32,564 nucleotides of DNA from Lysobacterales bacterium (GTDB lineage: Bacteria; Pseudomonadota; Gammaproteobacteria; Xanthomonadales; SZUA-36): assembly GCA_029859645.1 (NCBI GenBank), contig JAOUCS010000029.1:1-32564 (forward strand), given 5' to 3'. The translations under genes were made by a program, and so were the position numbers. Below, piece after piece: positions 1 to 8,354 of this stretch. A model generated the notes under the pieces. That model worked only from the letters and a program-made list of their open reading frames with translations. It made no database searches and was not told where the DNA came from. Every line of letters begins with the position of its first letter. Positions within the stretch are counted from its first letter, which is position 1.

Positions 1-169
1 TGACACTGCTGATGGTGAAACGGTCCAGCGACCCGTTGAAGGCGCTCATGCTCTTGAGCACCTCGATGGCACTTTCGTCCTGGCGAACTCCTGTATCTTC
101 GGCTCCGGCCGTGCCAGCCCAGCACAAGCCGGTCATTAACACGAGCGAAATTCCAGCTCTGAATTTCAT
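1..169 (-). CDS. DUF2092-like periplasmic protein, N-terminal part (runs off window)
   Basis: Partial gene read leftward from ATG at 169; the coding frame is open to the window edge, giving 56 residues. An AGGAG lies about 8 nt upstream of the ATG. The first 23 residues form a Sec signal peptide (MKFRAGISLVLMTGLCWAGT, with a likely cleavage after AGA). The following stretch, with AIEVLKSMS and then LDRFTISS, resembles the start of DUF2092 periplasmic proteins, in which an ALxxLKxMS helix precedes a beta-rich domain. It begins 45 nt after the sulfatase stop, so it is probably the last visible gene of a sulfatase operon. The function of DUF2092 is not known. The family call rests on a short N-terminus and is moderate. 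Confidence 0.6.
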   Translation of the reverse strand, partial: MKFRAGISLVLMTGLCWAGTAGAEDTGVRQDESAIEVLKSMSAFNGSLDRFTISSV

Positions 170-213
170 GCATTATCTCCTTTCAGGCATGCCGCCTGTT
201 CATGTAGCCGAAT

Positions 214-1878
214 CTACTTGCCCGCTGCGCTCTGTTTGAACAGGAATGCTTCCACGGCGGCCCTGGATTCCGGGCGAAGATTTTCAATGCCCTCGTACGG
301 CACACCGAAGGCAGGCGGTTCGCTGGGATATTTTTCCATCCGCTTCTTGTGGCGCATCACCACGCGTACAAACTCCGCACCACCCCAGGCGCCCACTTCC
401 GTTGCCACCGGGTATTCCTCCCGCGTGTCACGGAACAGGTGGTAGAACTTGGCTCCGATCGGGTTTTCACCCGGCCCGGGAACCTTCAGTTTCAAATGCT
501 CCTTTACAACCGCTTCAAGCTTGTTGCCGGAGTAAATAAACACGTAATCGCGGCGGCCATGAGTCTCGCCTTCGAGCATCAGCGCGGTCTGGTCGACGCC
601 GTCAATGACCCGGTCCGCTGGAATCTCGTCGGTGGCCCCGCCGAATCTCGCCAGGCTGGTGTACAGGTCGCTTACGTGAACGATGTCGTTGACCATTTCA
701 TATTCCCCGATCATGCCCGGCCAGCGGACAAAAGCGTCGACTCGCACACCCCCCTCGGTGTAGTCACCTTTTCCGCCTTTGAATATCATGGGTGTGAAGC
801 CGCTTTGCGGAGAATACTTGGTGAAGTGGCCGTTATCACCCATGATGACGACGATGGTGTTGTCGGCTACACCGAGTTCGTCCATTTCGGTCATCAGCTC
901 ACCGATCCATTCGTCGAGTAACTTCATTTTCTCAACGTAAGTACCGCCGTTTGGCGTGGTGTACTCGTCATATGCGGTCCGCGGCCCGGTCAACGGATAG
1001 AGCGGCCAGTACTGGAGGAAAAACGGCTCATCCTTGCCAGCGAGTTCGCGTAACTGTTCCTTCGCCTGCCGCTGGTAACGGTAGTTCATCTCCTTGTACT
1101 TGGCCTCGGTCCAGCGCTCCCCGGCTTCCATGTGGACTTCACGGGGTTTCTCACCCTTGCGGGCTTCCAGTCCGGTTACCATGGCGCCCGGATTCGGGCG
1201 CAGCCAGTTGTCCAGCGTAAACCGGTCATCGTATTGATTCGGGCCGATCGAGACGCTGATCTCTTCGCGGGCAGCGTCATCATGAAAAATCGTCAACTGA
1301 CCCTGCTGGTGCACCGGGAAAACCGCGTAATCGAAGCCCTGGTTGTGGGGCCAGGCTTCCTCGATGTCTCCCATGTGCCATTTTCCTACGTGAGACGTAT
1401 TGTATCCGACCTTTGAGAGTACCTCGGCAAGAGTGACTTCCTTGGCGGGCAGGCCGAATCCGGCGATATCCACGGCCGTATCACCCATGCCCATGCGATG
1501 CGGCTGACGACCTGTCATGAAGGCCACCCGCGTGGGTGTGCAGGAAGGCTCCGTATACATCCGCACAAAACGCATGCCTTCCCGGGCGAATTCATTGATA
1601 TTGGGCGTCTTGTAACCACGAACAGCATTCAGCTCGGGGATGCCCAGGTCACCAAATCCAATGTCGTCGATGAGAATGTAGAAGATATTGGGCGGCTTGC
1701 CGCCATTCTTCTGTTTGAATTCGTCCAGCTTGCTATCTACGGCCTTATCGTCTTCGGCCCATTTTTCAGCATTCTGCGCTTCAAGGACCAAAAACTCCGT
1801 GTCGTGGACAATTTCCGCTGCCTGGGCTGAAGTTACAGCCATTGCCGCGGCAATCGCCATTTTCATCACATTGCGCAT
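214..1878 (-). CDS. Type I (formylglycine-dependent) arylsulfatase, exported
   Basis: 554-residue sulfatase of the alkaline-phosphatase superfamily. It hydrolyses sulfate esters, probably in the periplasm, because the N-terminus is a signal peptide ending at AQA (residue 20). Metal-binding DD lies at residues 71-72 in ILIDDIGFGDLG. The sulfatase signature CTPTR has Cys113 as the residue converted to formylglycine, followed by MTGRQPHR. A second metal site, MGDNG, lies about two thirds along. Length is normal for a single-domain family S1 enzyme. AAGGAG lies about 8 nt before the ATG. The gene sits 89 nt downstream of the DUF3179 reading frame and 44 nt upstream of the DUF2092-like gene, all on the minus strand. 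Activity needs a formylglycine-generating enzyme, which is not in this window. The substrate cannot be read from the sequence. Confidence 0.93.
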   Translation of the reverse strand: MRNVMKMAIAAAMAVTSAQAAEIVHDTEFLVLEAQNAEKWAEDDKAVDSKLDEFKQKNGGKPPNIFYILIDDIGFGDLGIPELNAVRGYKTPNINEFAREGMRFVRMYTEPSCTPTRVAFMTGRQPHRMGMGDTAVDIAGFGLPAKEVTLAEVLSKVGYNTSHVGKWHMGDIEEAWPHNQGFDYAVFPVHQQGQLTIFHDDAAREEISVSIGPNQYDDRFTLDNWLRPNPGAMVTGLEARKGEKPREVHMEAGERWTEAKYKEMNYRYQRQAKEQLRELAGKDEPFFLQYWPLYPLTGPRTAYDEYTTPNGGTYVEKMKLLDEWIGELMTEMDELGVADNTIVVIMGDNGHFTKYSPQSGFTPMIFKGGKGDYTEGGVRVDAFVRWPGMIGEYEMVNDIVHVSDLYTSLARFGGATDEIPADRVIDGVDQTALMLEGETHGRRDYVFIYSGNKLEAVVKEHLKLKVPGPGENPIGAKFYHLFRDTREEYPVATEVGAWGGAEFVRVVMRHKKRMEKYPSEPPAFGVPYEGIENLRPESRAAVEAFLFKQSAAGK

Positions 1879-1967
1879 TCCAGCACTCTCCTTAATCTCT
1901 TTTTTGAATCATTAATCTTTCATCGTATCAAACTGTCTGATACCAACGATACCGGCAATTCACCCAA

Positions 1968-2867
1968 TCACATCGCCCGGTTGATATCCGTATCCGGAAA
2001 GAACTCCGCCCAGACATGCCAGAACAGGCCCGGCTTGAGGGATTCAACCCGGTCCAGCTTCCCCCGGTCGGAGGTGCCAAAAAAGTCGATCTTGCTGATT
2101 GACTGGCCGCTGTCGTTGTACCAGGCGCCCACGCTTTCATAGACCGGATCCCAGGCCAGTACGATGGAGCGTCCGCCAACCTGGGTATTCACCAGGTTGC
2201 TGTTTTGCACGATGAACTCCCGGGTAAAGCACACTGCATCGCCTTCTGAATCAATCCCCCAGACATAGGTCTTGTTGGGCAGCCGGTCGTCGTAGCGGGT
2301 CATATTGTCCATGATCGGCATTTCCTGCCGGTGCTGCTGGCCAATGCCGATGGAAAAGGCCGGGTCGGTGATCATGTCCAGAAGCCGCAGGAACGGATTG
2401 GACGAAGGTGGGTTCAGGAAAACTTCGCCATCAGGGTAGGCTTTCTGGAAGCCCTGGAAACTCATGCGAAAGGTAGGCCAGGGTTTCATACCCGGCCCGC
2501 TGCGGCCATCGCTTTCGCGCTGCCCGTAAATATGCTGAATCGGCTCATTGGTCGTGTTGTCCCGCAGCACCAGGTTGTTGCCGTGTTGTGCCAGTACCTC
2601 GAGTTCCAGTTTTTCCCCCTCGATTTCGGGCGTGTAACCGATCCCCAGGTTGGCCATCGCGCAGTAAGTCATCACCACGTTCTCGCCATCCAGGCCTTCA
2701 TCGTTTCCGGCCAGGTGCGGACGCATCATCTCGTAGTCGGGATGCGCCCGGGCCTTGCCGTTTTTTTCGATCACCATGACATCGGCTGCCGGCGCCACGA
2801 ACTTCTTTGCCTCCTCGACGCTGAAATAACGCGCACTGTCCGCCTGGTTGCGGAGCCCAAGGTGCAC
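1968..2867 (-). CDS. DUF3179 domain protein, C-terminal part after an in-frame stop
   Basis: 299 codons from a GTG at 2867 to the stop at 1968. The protein shows the DUF3179 pattern: NVVMTYCAMANLG near residue 65, a long mid-region with TFRMSFQGF, and a C-terminal VLAWDPVYESVGAW followed by a terminal WHVWAEFFP. The function of DUF3179 is unknown. The GTG lacks a convincing ribosome-binding site. The same frame continues upstream without interruption to a TAA at 2886-2888, beyond which lies an in-frame membrane domain (2886-3146). I therefore read this as the C-terminal two thirds of one protein of about 392 residues, split by a nonsense codon. Whether the fragment is translated separately is uncertain. 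It precedes the sulfatase on the same strand. Confidence 0.8.
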   Translation of the reverse strand: MHLGLRNQADSARYFSVEEAKKFVAPAADVMVIEKNGKARAHPDYEMMRPHLAGNDEGLDGENVVMTYCAMANLGIGYTPEIEGEKLELEVLAQHGNNLVLRDNTTNEPIQHIYGQRESDGRSGPGMKPWPTFRMSFQGFQKAYPDGEVFLNPPSSNPFLRLLDMITDPAFSIGIGQQHRQEMPIMDNMTRYDDRLPNKTYVWGIDSEGDAVCFTREFIVQNSNLVNTQVGGRSIVLAWDPVYESVGAWYNDSGQSISKIDFFGTSDRGKLDRVESLKPGLFWHVWAEFFPDTDINRAM

Positions 2868-2885
2868 CCAGACCCAGGGGAATCC

Positions 2886-3146
2886 TTAAAGGAAAGCGAT
2901 CAACACCAGGGCCGCCCAGAACACCCAGCCCGGGCCGACTTCAAACCCCAGGCGTGAAACTGCCATCACGATCGCGCCGGTCAGTCCGGCGCCAATCAGC
3001 CGGTATTCGTTCCTGATAAAGCGGATCATGTTTTTTCGCTTCACTTTCAGGATCATCTGGCTGACATCACCGAGGTCCCGGAAATAGACCAGGCCGATGC
3101 CGACAGAGACGAGCAGGCCAAGCCAGAACAACAATATCCAGACCAT
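2886..3146 (-). pseudogene. N-terminal membrane segment of the interrupted DUF3179 gene
   Basis: 86 codons from ATG at 3146. The product has a membrane helix at residues 2-22 (ILLFWLGLLVSVGIGLVYF), a basic stretch (KVKRKNMIRFIRNEYR), and a second hydrophobic region at 52-86 ending ALVLIAFL. It stops at TAA 2886-2888. In the same frame, the codons after the stop read GFPWVWVHLGLRNQADS and lead directly into the DUF3179 domain. This fits one membrane-anchored DUF3179 protein in which a codon such as TAC or TAT (Tyr) became TAA; the original residue is inferred. The alternative is a deliberate two-gene arrangement, but the 18-nt gap has no ribosome-binding site for the downstream GTG and frame identity would then be coincidental. 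Confidence 0.7.
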
Positions 3147-3306
3147 TAATAATTTCCCAGAGATTTAAAACATGGAAATACCGATCAGTTTACGGCCTTT
3201 GGATGTCAAGTCAAAAAGAGGGGTGAGCATCTGTGCAAAAACTGTTTTAATATGGAAGATCGTGGTTAAACACCCCTATGAATTAACGGCTCCCAAAGAG
3301 AACGAG

Positions 3307-3711
3307 ATGAAGATACCTTACAACTTTCCCGCCCTTGCACTCCTGGTCGTATCCCCGTTGGGTGCCGATATGCTGGAAGACGCCAACCGCATGCTATGCG
3401 TTCCCGGCGATGTTTCTTATTGTGTATCAGACATCGGTTGCAAAACCGAACTGCCAGAAGATAAAAACATTCCGGAATTCATCGAAGTGGACCTGAAGCG
3501 CAAAACACTGGCCACCACGAAAGCCAGCGGAGAAGGCCGCTCCACGCCCATTGGCAGCCAGCAGCGTCAGGACGGCCACATCTACCTGCAAGGAGTCGAA
3601 AACGGGCGCACCTTCAGCATGGTGATTTCCGAAACCACGGGTAACCTCACTTTCGCGATCGCCACTGATGGCGAAACCGCGACCGGGTTTGGCGACTGCA
3701 CACCTGACTGA
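3307..3711 (+). CDS. Small exported protein of unknown function
   Basis: The frame is open from 3172, but I chose ATG 3307 because it begins a good signal peptide (MKIPYNFPALALLVVSPLGA) and has a purine-rich AAGAGAACGAG immediately upstream; the longer version would bury the signal. The product is 134 residues. After cleavage there is a Cys-containing region (MLCVPGDVSYCVSDIGCKTE) that could form disulfides, then a beta-rich segment with FSMVISETTGNLTFAIA and a final Cys (FGDCTPD). I do not recognise a family. It is 35 nt upstream of the glycine-zipper gene on the same strand, so the two are probably co-transcribed and concern the envelope. Confidence 0.65.
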   Translation: MKIPYNFPALALLVVSPLGADMLEDANRMLCVPGDVSYCVSDIGCKTELPEDKNIPEFIEVDLKRKTLATTKASGEGRSTPIGSQQRQDGHIYLQGVENGRTFSMVISETTGNLTFAIATDGETATGFGDCTPD

Positions 3712-3746
3712 GCCGGACAAAACAGAAACACGGAGATCAGAATCTC

Positions 3747-4295
3747 ATGATGGTACGAATTGTCACTTTACTCATTTTCACCCTCACAGCCATTCCGGCA
3801 GCAATGGCCCAGGAAAGCCTTTCAGTAGCCATCGGCGTGCACGTTTTCCCCCGCCAGGGGCAGGACGAAGTGCAACAGTCCATGGACGAGGCCGAATGCT
3901 ATAACTGGGCATCGGACCGCACCGGGACCGATCCGTTTGCATTGAGCCGCCAGGCCAGTGAACAGCAGGCCGCATCACAGCAGGCCATGGCCGAGGCCCA
4001 GCGGGCCGAGGCCGGCACAACCGGCAGAAATGCGGCTCAAGGTGCCCTCGGAGGCGCCCTGGTTGGCGCCGTGTTCGGTAGCGGCTCGAAAGGCGTCTGG
4101 CGCGGCGCTGCAGCAGGTGCTGCGACCGGCGCTGTGGTTGGAGGCACACGCACGCGCAACGCAAGGGAGGATGCGACCGAAGACGTCGCTGAACAATCCG
4201 CCCGAAACCAGGCCGCCACCGAAGCCCAGATGGAAGATTTCCGGACCGCATTTTCCACCTGCCTGGAAGCCAAGGACTACATCGCCCGGTTCTGA
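3747..4295 (+). CDS. Exported glycine-zipper protein
   Basis: 182 residues with a signal peptide cleaved after AMA (about residue 21). Residues 25-75 are polar and rich in Gln, Ala and Glu (ASEQQAASQQAMAEAQRAEA), likely helical. Residues 91-130 are a glycine-zipper segment (AAQGALGGALVGAVFGSG followed by GAAAGAATGAVVGG), the YMGG-like pattern of small envelope proteins that insert in or associate with membranes. A conserved-looking C-terminal FSTCLEAKDYIARF follows. GGAG lies about 10 nt before the ATG. It is followed after 36 nt by the lipoprotein/barrel gene. The function of these proteins is generally unknown; an envelope-integrity role is inference. Confidence 0.75.
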   Translation: MMVRIVTLLIFTLTAIPAAMAQESLSVAIGVHVFPRQGQDEVQQSMDEAECYNWASDRTGTDPFALSRQASEQQAASQQAMAEAQRAEAGTTGRNAAQGALGGALVGAVFGSGSKGVWRGAAAGAATGAVVGGTRTRNAREDATEDVAEQSARNQAATEAQMEDFRTAFSTCLEAKDYIARF

Positions 4296-4331
4296 GCCTG
4301 GCAGTGGAGCTTGGTTGCTGAATTGACCCGC

Positions 4332-5798
4332 ATGACGCGCATGCATTCAAGGCTGTTGCTGCTTACGCCGATTCTCCTGTTGATGCTGCAGGCCTGCACC
4401 TCCATTCCTGTCGAGCAGCGCGCTGACAGGCGCGCACAAATTTACAACGAGGCCCAGGACACGATCGAGAAACTCATCGCGCAGGATCCCTCGATCGCCA
4501 CGAAACTGGAAAATGCTGCCGGGTATTTTGTTTCACAGGTCTCCGCCGCACATGTTGCCGTACTGGGCGGAGGCCAGGGCATCGGGGTGCTGGTCGAAAA
4601 CCAGACGGGCGACCGGACCTACCTCAACGTCAAGCGCTTCGATTTGGGCGCCGGCCTGGGCGTCCGCTATTTTCGAGTCCTGATGATCATCGAAGACCAG
4701 GCGAAACTGGCGGACATCCGCAACGGTATTACCTTCAGAGGCGTCGGGTCCAACCTGGCCGCCGGTGAAAAAGCCAATGAAGCCCTCTCGACGGTCGGGA
4801 AAGGTATTTCGGTGCATATCCTGTCCGAGAACAGTGCCAACGTGGCAGCCACTGGCCGCCTGGTCCAATTATCAGTCAACCGCGACCTGACCGACACCGG
4901 CTTGTCCGAAATTTCCATTCCGAATATTGGCTTCGATATCGAAGACGGGCGTGGTGAAAATGAACGTCGATGGTGGGATCACAAGATGCCTTTCATGGCC
5001 CAGAAAGTCATCGACATGGGCTACGACCTACCCCTGCCCTATGGTTTCAAGCTCAGTTACGTCAACGTCGACCAGGACCAGGTATTGACCAACCTGTACG
5101 TGGGCTTCAACGGGTCACAGAAGGAATACCTGGACTGGGTTGATTTCGACAATGCCAGCTCGAAAAGCGATTCTGTCCAGCTGATCTTCGATACCTGGAT
5201 ATTTCCCTTCCTGAATGTGTTCGCCATCCTGGGAAGGGTGGAAGGAAAAGCACCAGTTGATGTCTATATCGATGGCAACGGCATGCTTGACCAGCTCGAA
5301 ATTGACTGTTCAAAACCGGGTAACGTTGCTGCCTGTAAGATTTTGCAGGACCAGAACTTCCTGCTGCCGATTACCGCAAATTTTGAGGGCAACAATTACG
5401 GCATCGGGCTGAACCTGGCAGGCGGCTGGAAGGGCTTTTTCTTTACATTGCCCATGTCATGGGTGCGCGCCGACATGGACAACACGAACACCAATGGCCC
5501 GGTCATTTCGGCTTCGCCGCGAGCCGGCAAGGTCTTCAAGCTGGGGGATAAAGGCAACCTCGCCCTCTATGCCGGCGGCAGCTACCTGAAAAGCGACCTG
5601 AATGTGGATGGCGTCTTCCCGGTAGAAGCCCTCGACCTGACGATCGATTACGAGATCGACCAGGAAAACAAGGATAAGTGGAACCTGGTCCTTGGCGCTA
5701 ACTGGGACATCAACAGCCACTGGTCGATACAGGCGGAGTACAACGGATTTATTGGCTCGCGTGAAACCTGGATGGGAAGCGCAACCTGGCGCTTCTAA
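4332..5798 (+). CDS. Lipoprotein with SYLF-like N-terminal and beta-rich C-terminal domain
   Basis: The frame is open from TTG 4311; I prefer ATG 4332 (ATG 4341 is also possible) because it starts a lipoprotein signal (RLLLLTPILLLMLQAC, lipobox LQAC). Product 488 residues. Roughly residues 25-170 carry an AAGYFVSQ ... LGGGQGIGVLVEN ... LGAGLGVRYFRVLMIIED arrangement that resembles the lipid-binding SYLF/Ysc84 fold. Roughly 200-488 alternate short hydrophobic strands with polar turns and end in a terminal aromatic (GSATWRF), as outer-membrane barrels do. The final TAA overlaps by 4 nt the stop of the convergent Omp85-type gene. The family assignment of the N-terminus is tentative; outer-membrane location is inferred from the lipobox and terminal Phe. 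Confidence 0.65.
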   Translation: MTRMHSRLLLLTPILLLMLQACTSIPVEQRADRRAQIYNEAQDTIEKLIAQDPSIATKLENAAGYFVSQVSAAHVAVLGGGQGIGVLVENQTGDRTYLNVKRFDLGAGLGVRYFRVLMIIEDQAKLADIRNGITFRGVGSNLAAGEKANEALSTVGKGISVHILSENSANVAATGRLVQLSVNRDLTDTGLSEISIPNIGFDIEDGRGENERRWWDHKMPFMAQKVIDMGYDLPLPYGFKLSYVNVDQDQVLTNLYVGFNGSQKEYLDWVDFDNASSKSDSVQLIFDTWIFPFLNVFAILGRVEGKAPVDVYIDGNGMLDQLEIDCSKPGNVAACKILQDQNFLLPITANFEGNNYGIGLNLAGGWKGFFFTLPMSWVRADMDNTNTNGPVISASPRAGKVFKLGDKGNLALYAGGSYLKSDLNVDGVFPVEALDLTIDYEIDQENKDKWNLVLGANWDINSHWSIQAEYNGFIGSRETWMGSATWRF

Positions 5799-6979
5799 AA
5801 CGCCTCGGTCACTGAAAGATACCAGGCGCTGTCTCCACCCTGTGAGCGTGCATAGTCTACCCGCACATTGATGCGCTGGGATTCAAGAACCATGAAGCGG
5901 ATCCCCGCCCCATAGCTGGGAATGGTGTCATCTTCACCTATACCCAGGATTGGCTCATAAATACGTCCGGCGCCTGCAAAGCCCACCAGCCCCCAGCGCT
6001 TGTAGAACCGCCACCGGATTTCGGCCTGTGCATATAGCGAACGTTTGCCCAGGTAACTGGTCGCCGAGAATCCGCGCAAACCCAGCCTGCAGGTATCCCA
6101 CAGCGGAATGTCGCCGCCCCGGGCGCAGCCGTTGACTTCCCAGGCCAGTACAAGGGAATCCTTCAGCGGGTGATAGGCCCTGAAGCGAGCATGGTAGGAC
6201 TGGTAGGAGTCACCCTCTGTCTCTGACAGAAAACTGGTCAGCGCCTTGAGTTCCAGGTACCGCCCCTGGTAGGCATTGGAGGGCATGTCCCGCGAGTCGT
6301 AATCGAGGTTAAGCCCCACGGCCACCGCGGTTATATTCGATGAAATTCCGTAGTCAACATCTTCCGCGTCCAATTCAAGCGCCTGGGTAATGTCGAGGTA
6401 TCTGCCGGTTACCCCCATGTACCAGTCTCCCTTGATCCTGCGAGAGATGCGGCCCTGGAACAGGGGACCTTTGACCAGCCAGTCCAGCCCGCTATCTGAC
6501 TCTTCTCCCGCGTCTTCCACATTCAGATCGAGCTTCAGATCCATGTATGCCGCCACACCGGTAAAACGCCAGGTGTCTTCCTTCCAGTAGTTCTGTTGCA
6601 TCACCCCGGCCACCCAGCTTTCATTGCTGGTATACCCCGCTGCCCCACCCGTGAACGAGGCCGGTTGTGATTCTTTCTGCTCTTCGGTCTGGGAATAGAA
6701 CCAGGCGCCACCCAGGATCAGGCCGGTGCCAAACGTTGGGGTCGATGTCGGGATGGGGACCAGCAAGAGGTTCTTCGGCATTTTCTTCAGGAAGCCGGAT
6801 TTTTCCTCTTCTTCATCCGGATCCTCTGCTTCATCCAGGGCTTGCGATTCTTGCGCCGGAGTTTCGCCGCCAGTTTCAGGCTCATCCGTTTCGGTGCCCT
6901 GCTGCGCGCCCTGCAGGGGCGAAGGCAAAAGCGACAGGAGAATGGTCATTATGATTATCTGGAACAAAGTACCGTGCAT
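5795..6979 (-). CDS. Omp85/BamA-type beta-barrel protein without POTRA domains
   Basis: Open from 7048, but ATG 6979 begins the signal peptide (MHGTLFQIIIMTILLSLLPS), so I use it: 394 residues. After the signal comes an acidic linker of about 35 residues (ALDEAEDPDEEEEKSG), then FLLVPIPTSTPT-like entry sequence and a barrel with YDSRDMPSNAYQGRYLELKA, GLRGFSATSYLGKR and a terminal strand ending VTEAF. The D-SRD-x-P motif and the RGF motif are typical of the surface-antigen barrel of BamA, TamA and their relatives. No POTRA repeats are visible, so this is one of the short barrel-only members, whose cargo is unknown. It is convergent with, and overlaps by 4 nt, the SYLF-like lipoprotein gene. 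Confidence 0.8.
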   Translation of the reverse strand: MHGTLFQIIIMTILLSLLPSPLQGAQQGTETDEPETGGETPAQESQALDEAEDPDEEEEKSGFLKKMPKNLLLVPIPTSTPTFGTGLILGGAWFYSQTEEQKESQPASFTGGAAGYTSNESWVAGVMQQNYWKEDTWRFTGVAAYMDLKLDLNVEDAGEESDSGLDWLVKGPLFQGRISRRIKGDWYMGVTGRYLDITQALELDAEDVDYGISSNITAVAVGLNLDYDSRDMPSNAYQGRYLELKALTSFLSETEGDSYQSYHARFRAYHPLKDSLVLAWEVNGCARGGDIPLWDTCRLGLRGFSATSYLGKRSLYAQAEIRWRFYKRWGLVGFAGAGRIYEPILGIGEDDTIPSYGAGIRFMVLESQRINVRVDYARSQGGDSAWYLSVTEAF

Positions 6980-7083
6980 CGCGCTATTATCGCACCCCGT
7001 GATTGGCAAAGGTACAAAACGGCAAACAAATGTGGCCTGAATCCGCACAGATTGATAGAGTGACGTCCCATTGATTCCAGGAA

Positions 7084-8019
7084 ATGAAAACGAGTAAAAC
7101 CGTCGTGATTCTTTACCAGCCAGATGACTTTATCGCAGAGCTAGCCAGGGCTAACATCCCGCCCGATTCCCCCTGCACGCCGAAGCGCGTAATGATGATC
7201 GAACCGGAGGGTTTCTACGTGGGCGAGGAAACCGCGCTGGACAACCACTACATGGACCTGACCCGCGCCGCGGATCCCGAGCGGGCCGCGCGCCAGTTTC
7301 GCGACCTGGTGAACCTGATCCGCAGCTGCGGTACCGAGGTAAAGGTTTTTCCGGGCAGCGTGAAAACGCCAGATGACGTATTCCCGAACAACGTATTCGG
7401 CACGGTACCGGGGCGCCTGGTCATCGGCAACATGCGGTACCCCATCCGCCGGTTGGAGGCGGAACGCACCGACATCCCCGAGTACTTTACCCGGCGCGGT
7501 TATGAAATCGTAGACCTGCGGAACACGGACTGCGTGGCGGAGCTGACCGGCGTGCTGATCATGGACCGGGCCAGGCGCATCGGGTTTTGCGGACTGAGTG
7601 AACGGGTCGACCGGGCGGGTGCGGAAGCGATGCATGAAGCATTCAAACTACGCCTGACCTACTGTTTCGATCTGACGCCGCAGGAATACCACACCAACGT
7701 GGTGTTCTCGATACTGGCCGCCCGGGCCTGCATTGTGTTCCCGGGAGCCTGTGCGGACCCCAACTCCGTCAGCGCCATCGAAGCCGCGTTTCCGGACCGG
7801 ACATTGCTACTCGACAAGGAAGAAAAAGATCACTTTGTTGGCAACAGTATCTCGCTGAACGATACGGATATTTTCATGAGCCAGGCCGCAGCTGACCACC
7901 TGCGCCCGTCCAGTCGGGCCACGCTGGAATCGTGGGGATTCAAAATCCACTCAACGCCCCTGGACGAACTGGAAAAAGCCGGCGGCAGCCTGCGCTGCAT
8001 GGTCGCCAAGATATTCTGA
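7084..8019 (+). CDS. ctlX: Amidinotransferase-superfamily hydrolase, CtlX-like
   Basis: 311-residue guanidino-group modifying enzyme of the arginine deiminase/DDAH/amidinotransferase superfamily, cytoplasmic. Visible motifs: DDVFPNNVF (98-105), TGVLIMDRARR (155-165), the His in YHTNV (His203) and the catalytic-Cys region GGSLRCMVAKIF with Cys305 seven residues from the end. The order FPNN, DR, H, C near the C-terminus matches CtlX-type citrulline ureidases, which split citrulline; members with other substrates exist, so the exact reaction is not proven. AGGA is only about 2-3 nt from the ATG, tighter than normal. It is divergent from the Omp85 gene (104 nt between them) and convergent with the small coiled-coil gene. 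Confidence 0.8.
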   Translation: MKTSKTVVILYQPDDFIAELARANIPPDSPCTPKRVMMIEPEGFYVGEETALDNHYMDLTRAADPERAARQFRDLVNLIRSCGTEVKVFPGSVKTPDDVFPNNVFGTVPGRLVIGNMRYPIRRLEAERTDIPEYFTRRGYEIVDLRNTDCVAELTGVLIMDRARRIGFCGLSERVDRAGAEAMHEAFKLRLTYCFDLTPQEYHTNVVFSILAARACIVFPGACADPNSVSAIEAAFPDRTLLLDKEEKDHFVGNSISLNDTDIFMSQAAADHLRPSSRATLESWGFKIHSTPLDELEKAGGSLRCMVAKIF

Positions 8020-8029
8020 ACCGCGGGTC

Positions 8030-8317
8030 TTACTTCAGCTGCGATTTGAAGTAGTTGAATGAGTGTACGAAAGCCTTGTGGACTTTCTCGCCCTCGGCCA
8101 GCAGCGATTCCCAGGTTTCTTCGCTCGCGGCCTTGATCTCGTTCATCTTGCTCAGGGCAGCGTTGTAGTGCCCACGGACCTGGGCGATCTGGTCCTTGTG
8201 CTTTTCCGTGAACTCGGCCTGTGCAGCCTCGCCCTTTTTTTCCAGCTGCGTCAGTTGTTCATTCAGCTCATCGAGCTGACGTTTCATGACTTCGATGTAT
8301 TCATCTCTTTTCGACAC
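8030..8317 (-). CDS. Small coiled-coil protein, sll1863-like
   Basis: 95 residues from a GTG at 8317; AAAGGAG lies about 6 nt upstream, which fixes this start. The sequence is almost all charged helix with heptad spacing (VMKRQLDELNEQLTQLEKKG, then VRGHYNAALSKMNEIKAA), followed by a C-terminal AFVHSFNYFKSQLK. Small coiled-coil proteins of this kind are annotated as sll1863-family stress-response proteins, but the biochemical role is unknown. It lies downstream of the Cys/Met PLP enzyme (37 nt gap) on the same strand and may be part of that transcript. It meets the CtlX-like gene tail to tail, 10 nt apart, with no terminator visible between. Confidence 0.7.
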   Translation of the reverse strand: MSKRDEYIEVMKRQLDELNEQLTQLEKKGEAAQAEFTEKHKDQIAQVRGHYNAALSKMNEIKAASEETWESLLAEGEKVHKAFVHSFNYFKSQLK

Positions 8318-8354
8318 GCTTCTCTCCTTTAATTCCCGGGGTGATACCTAGAGT

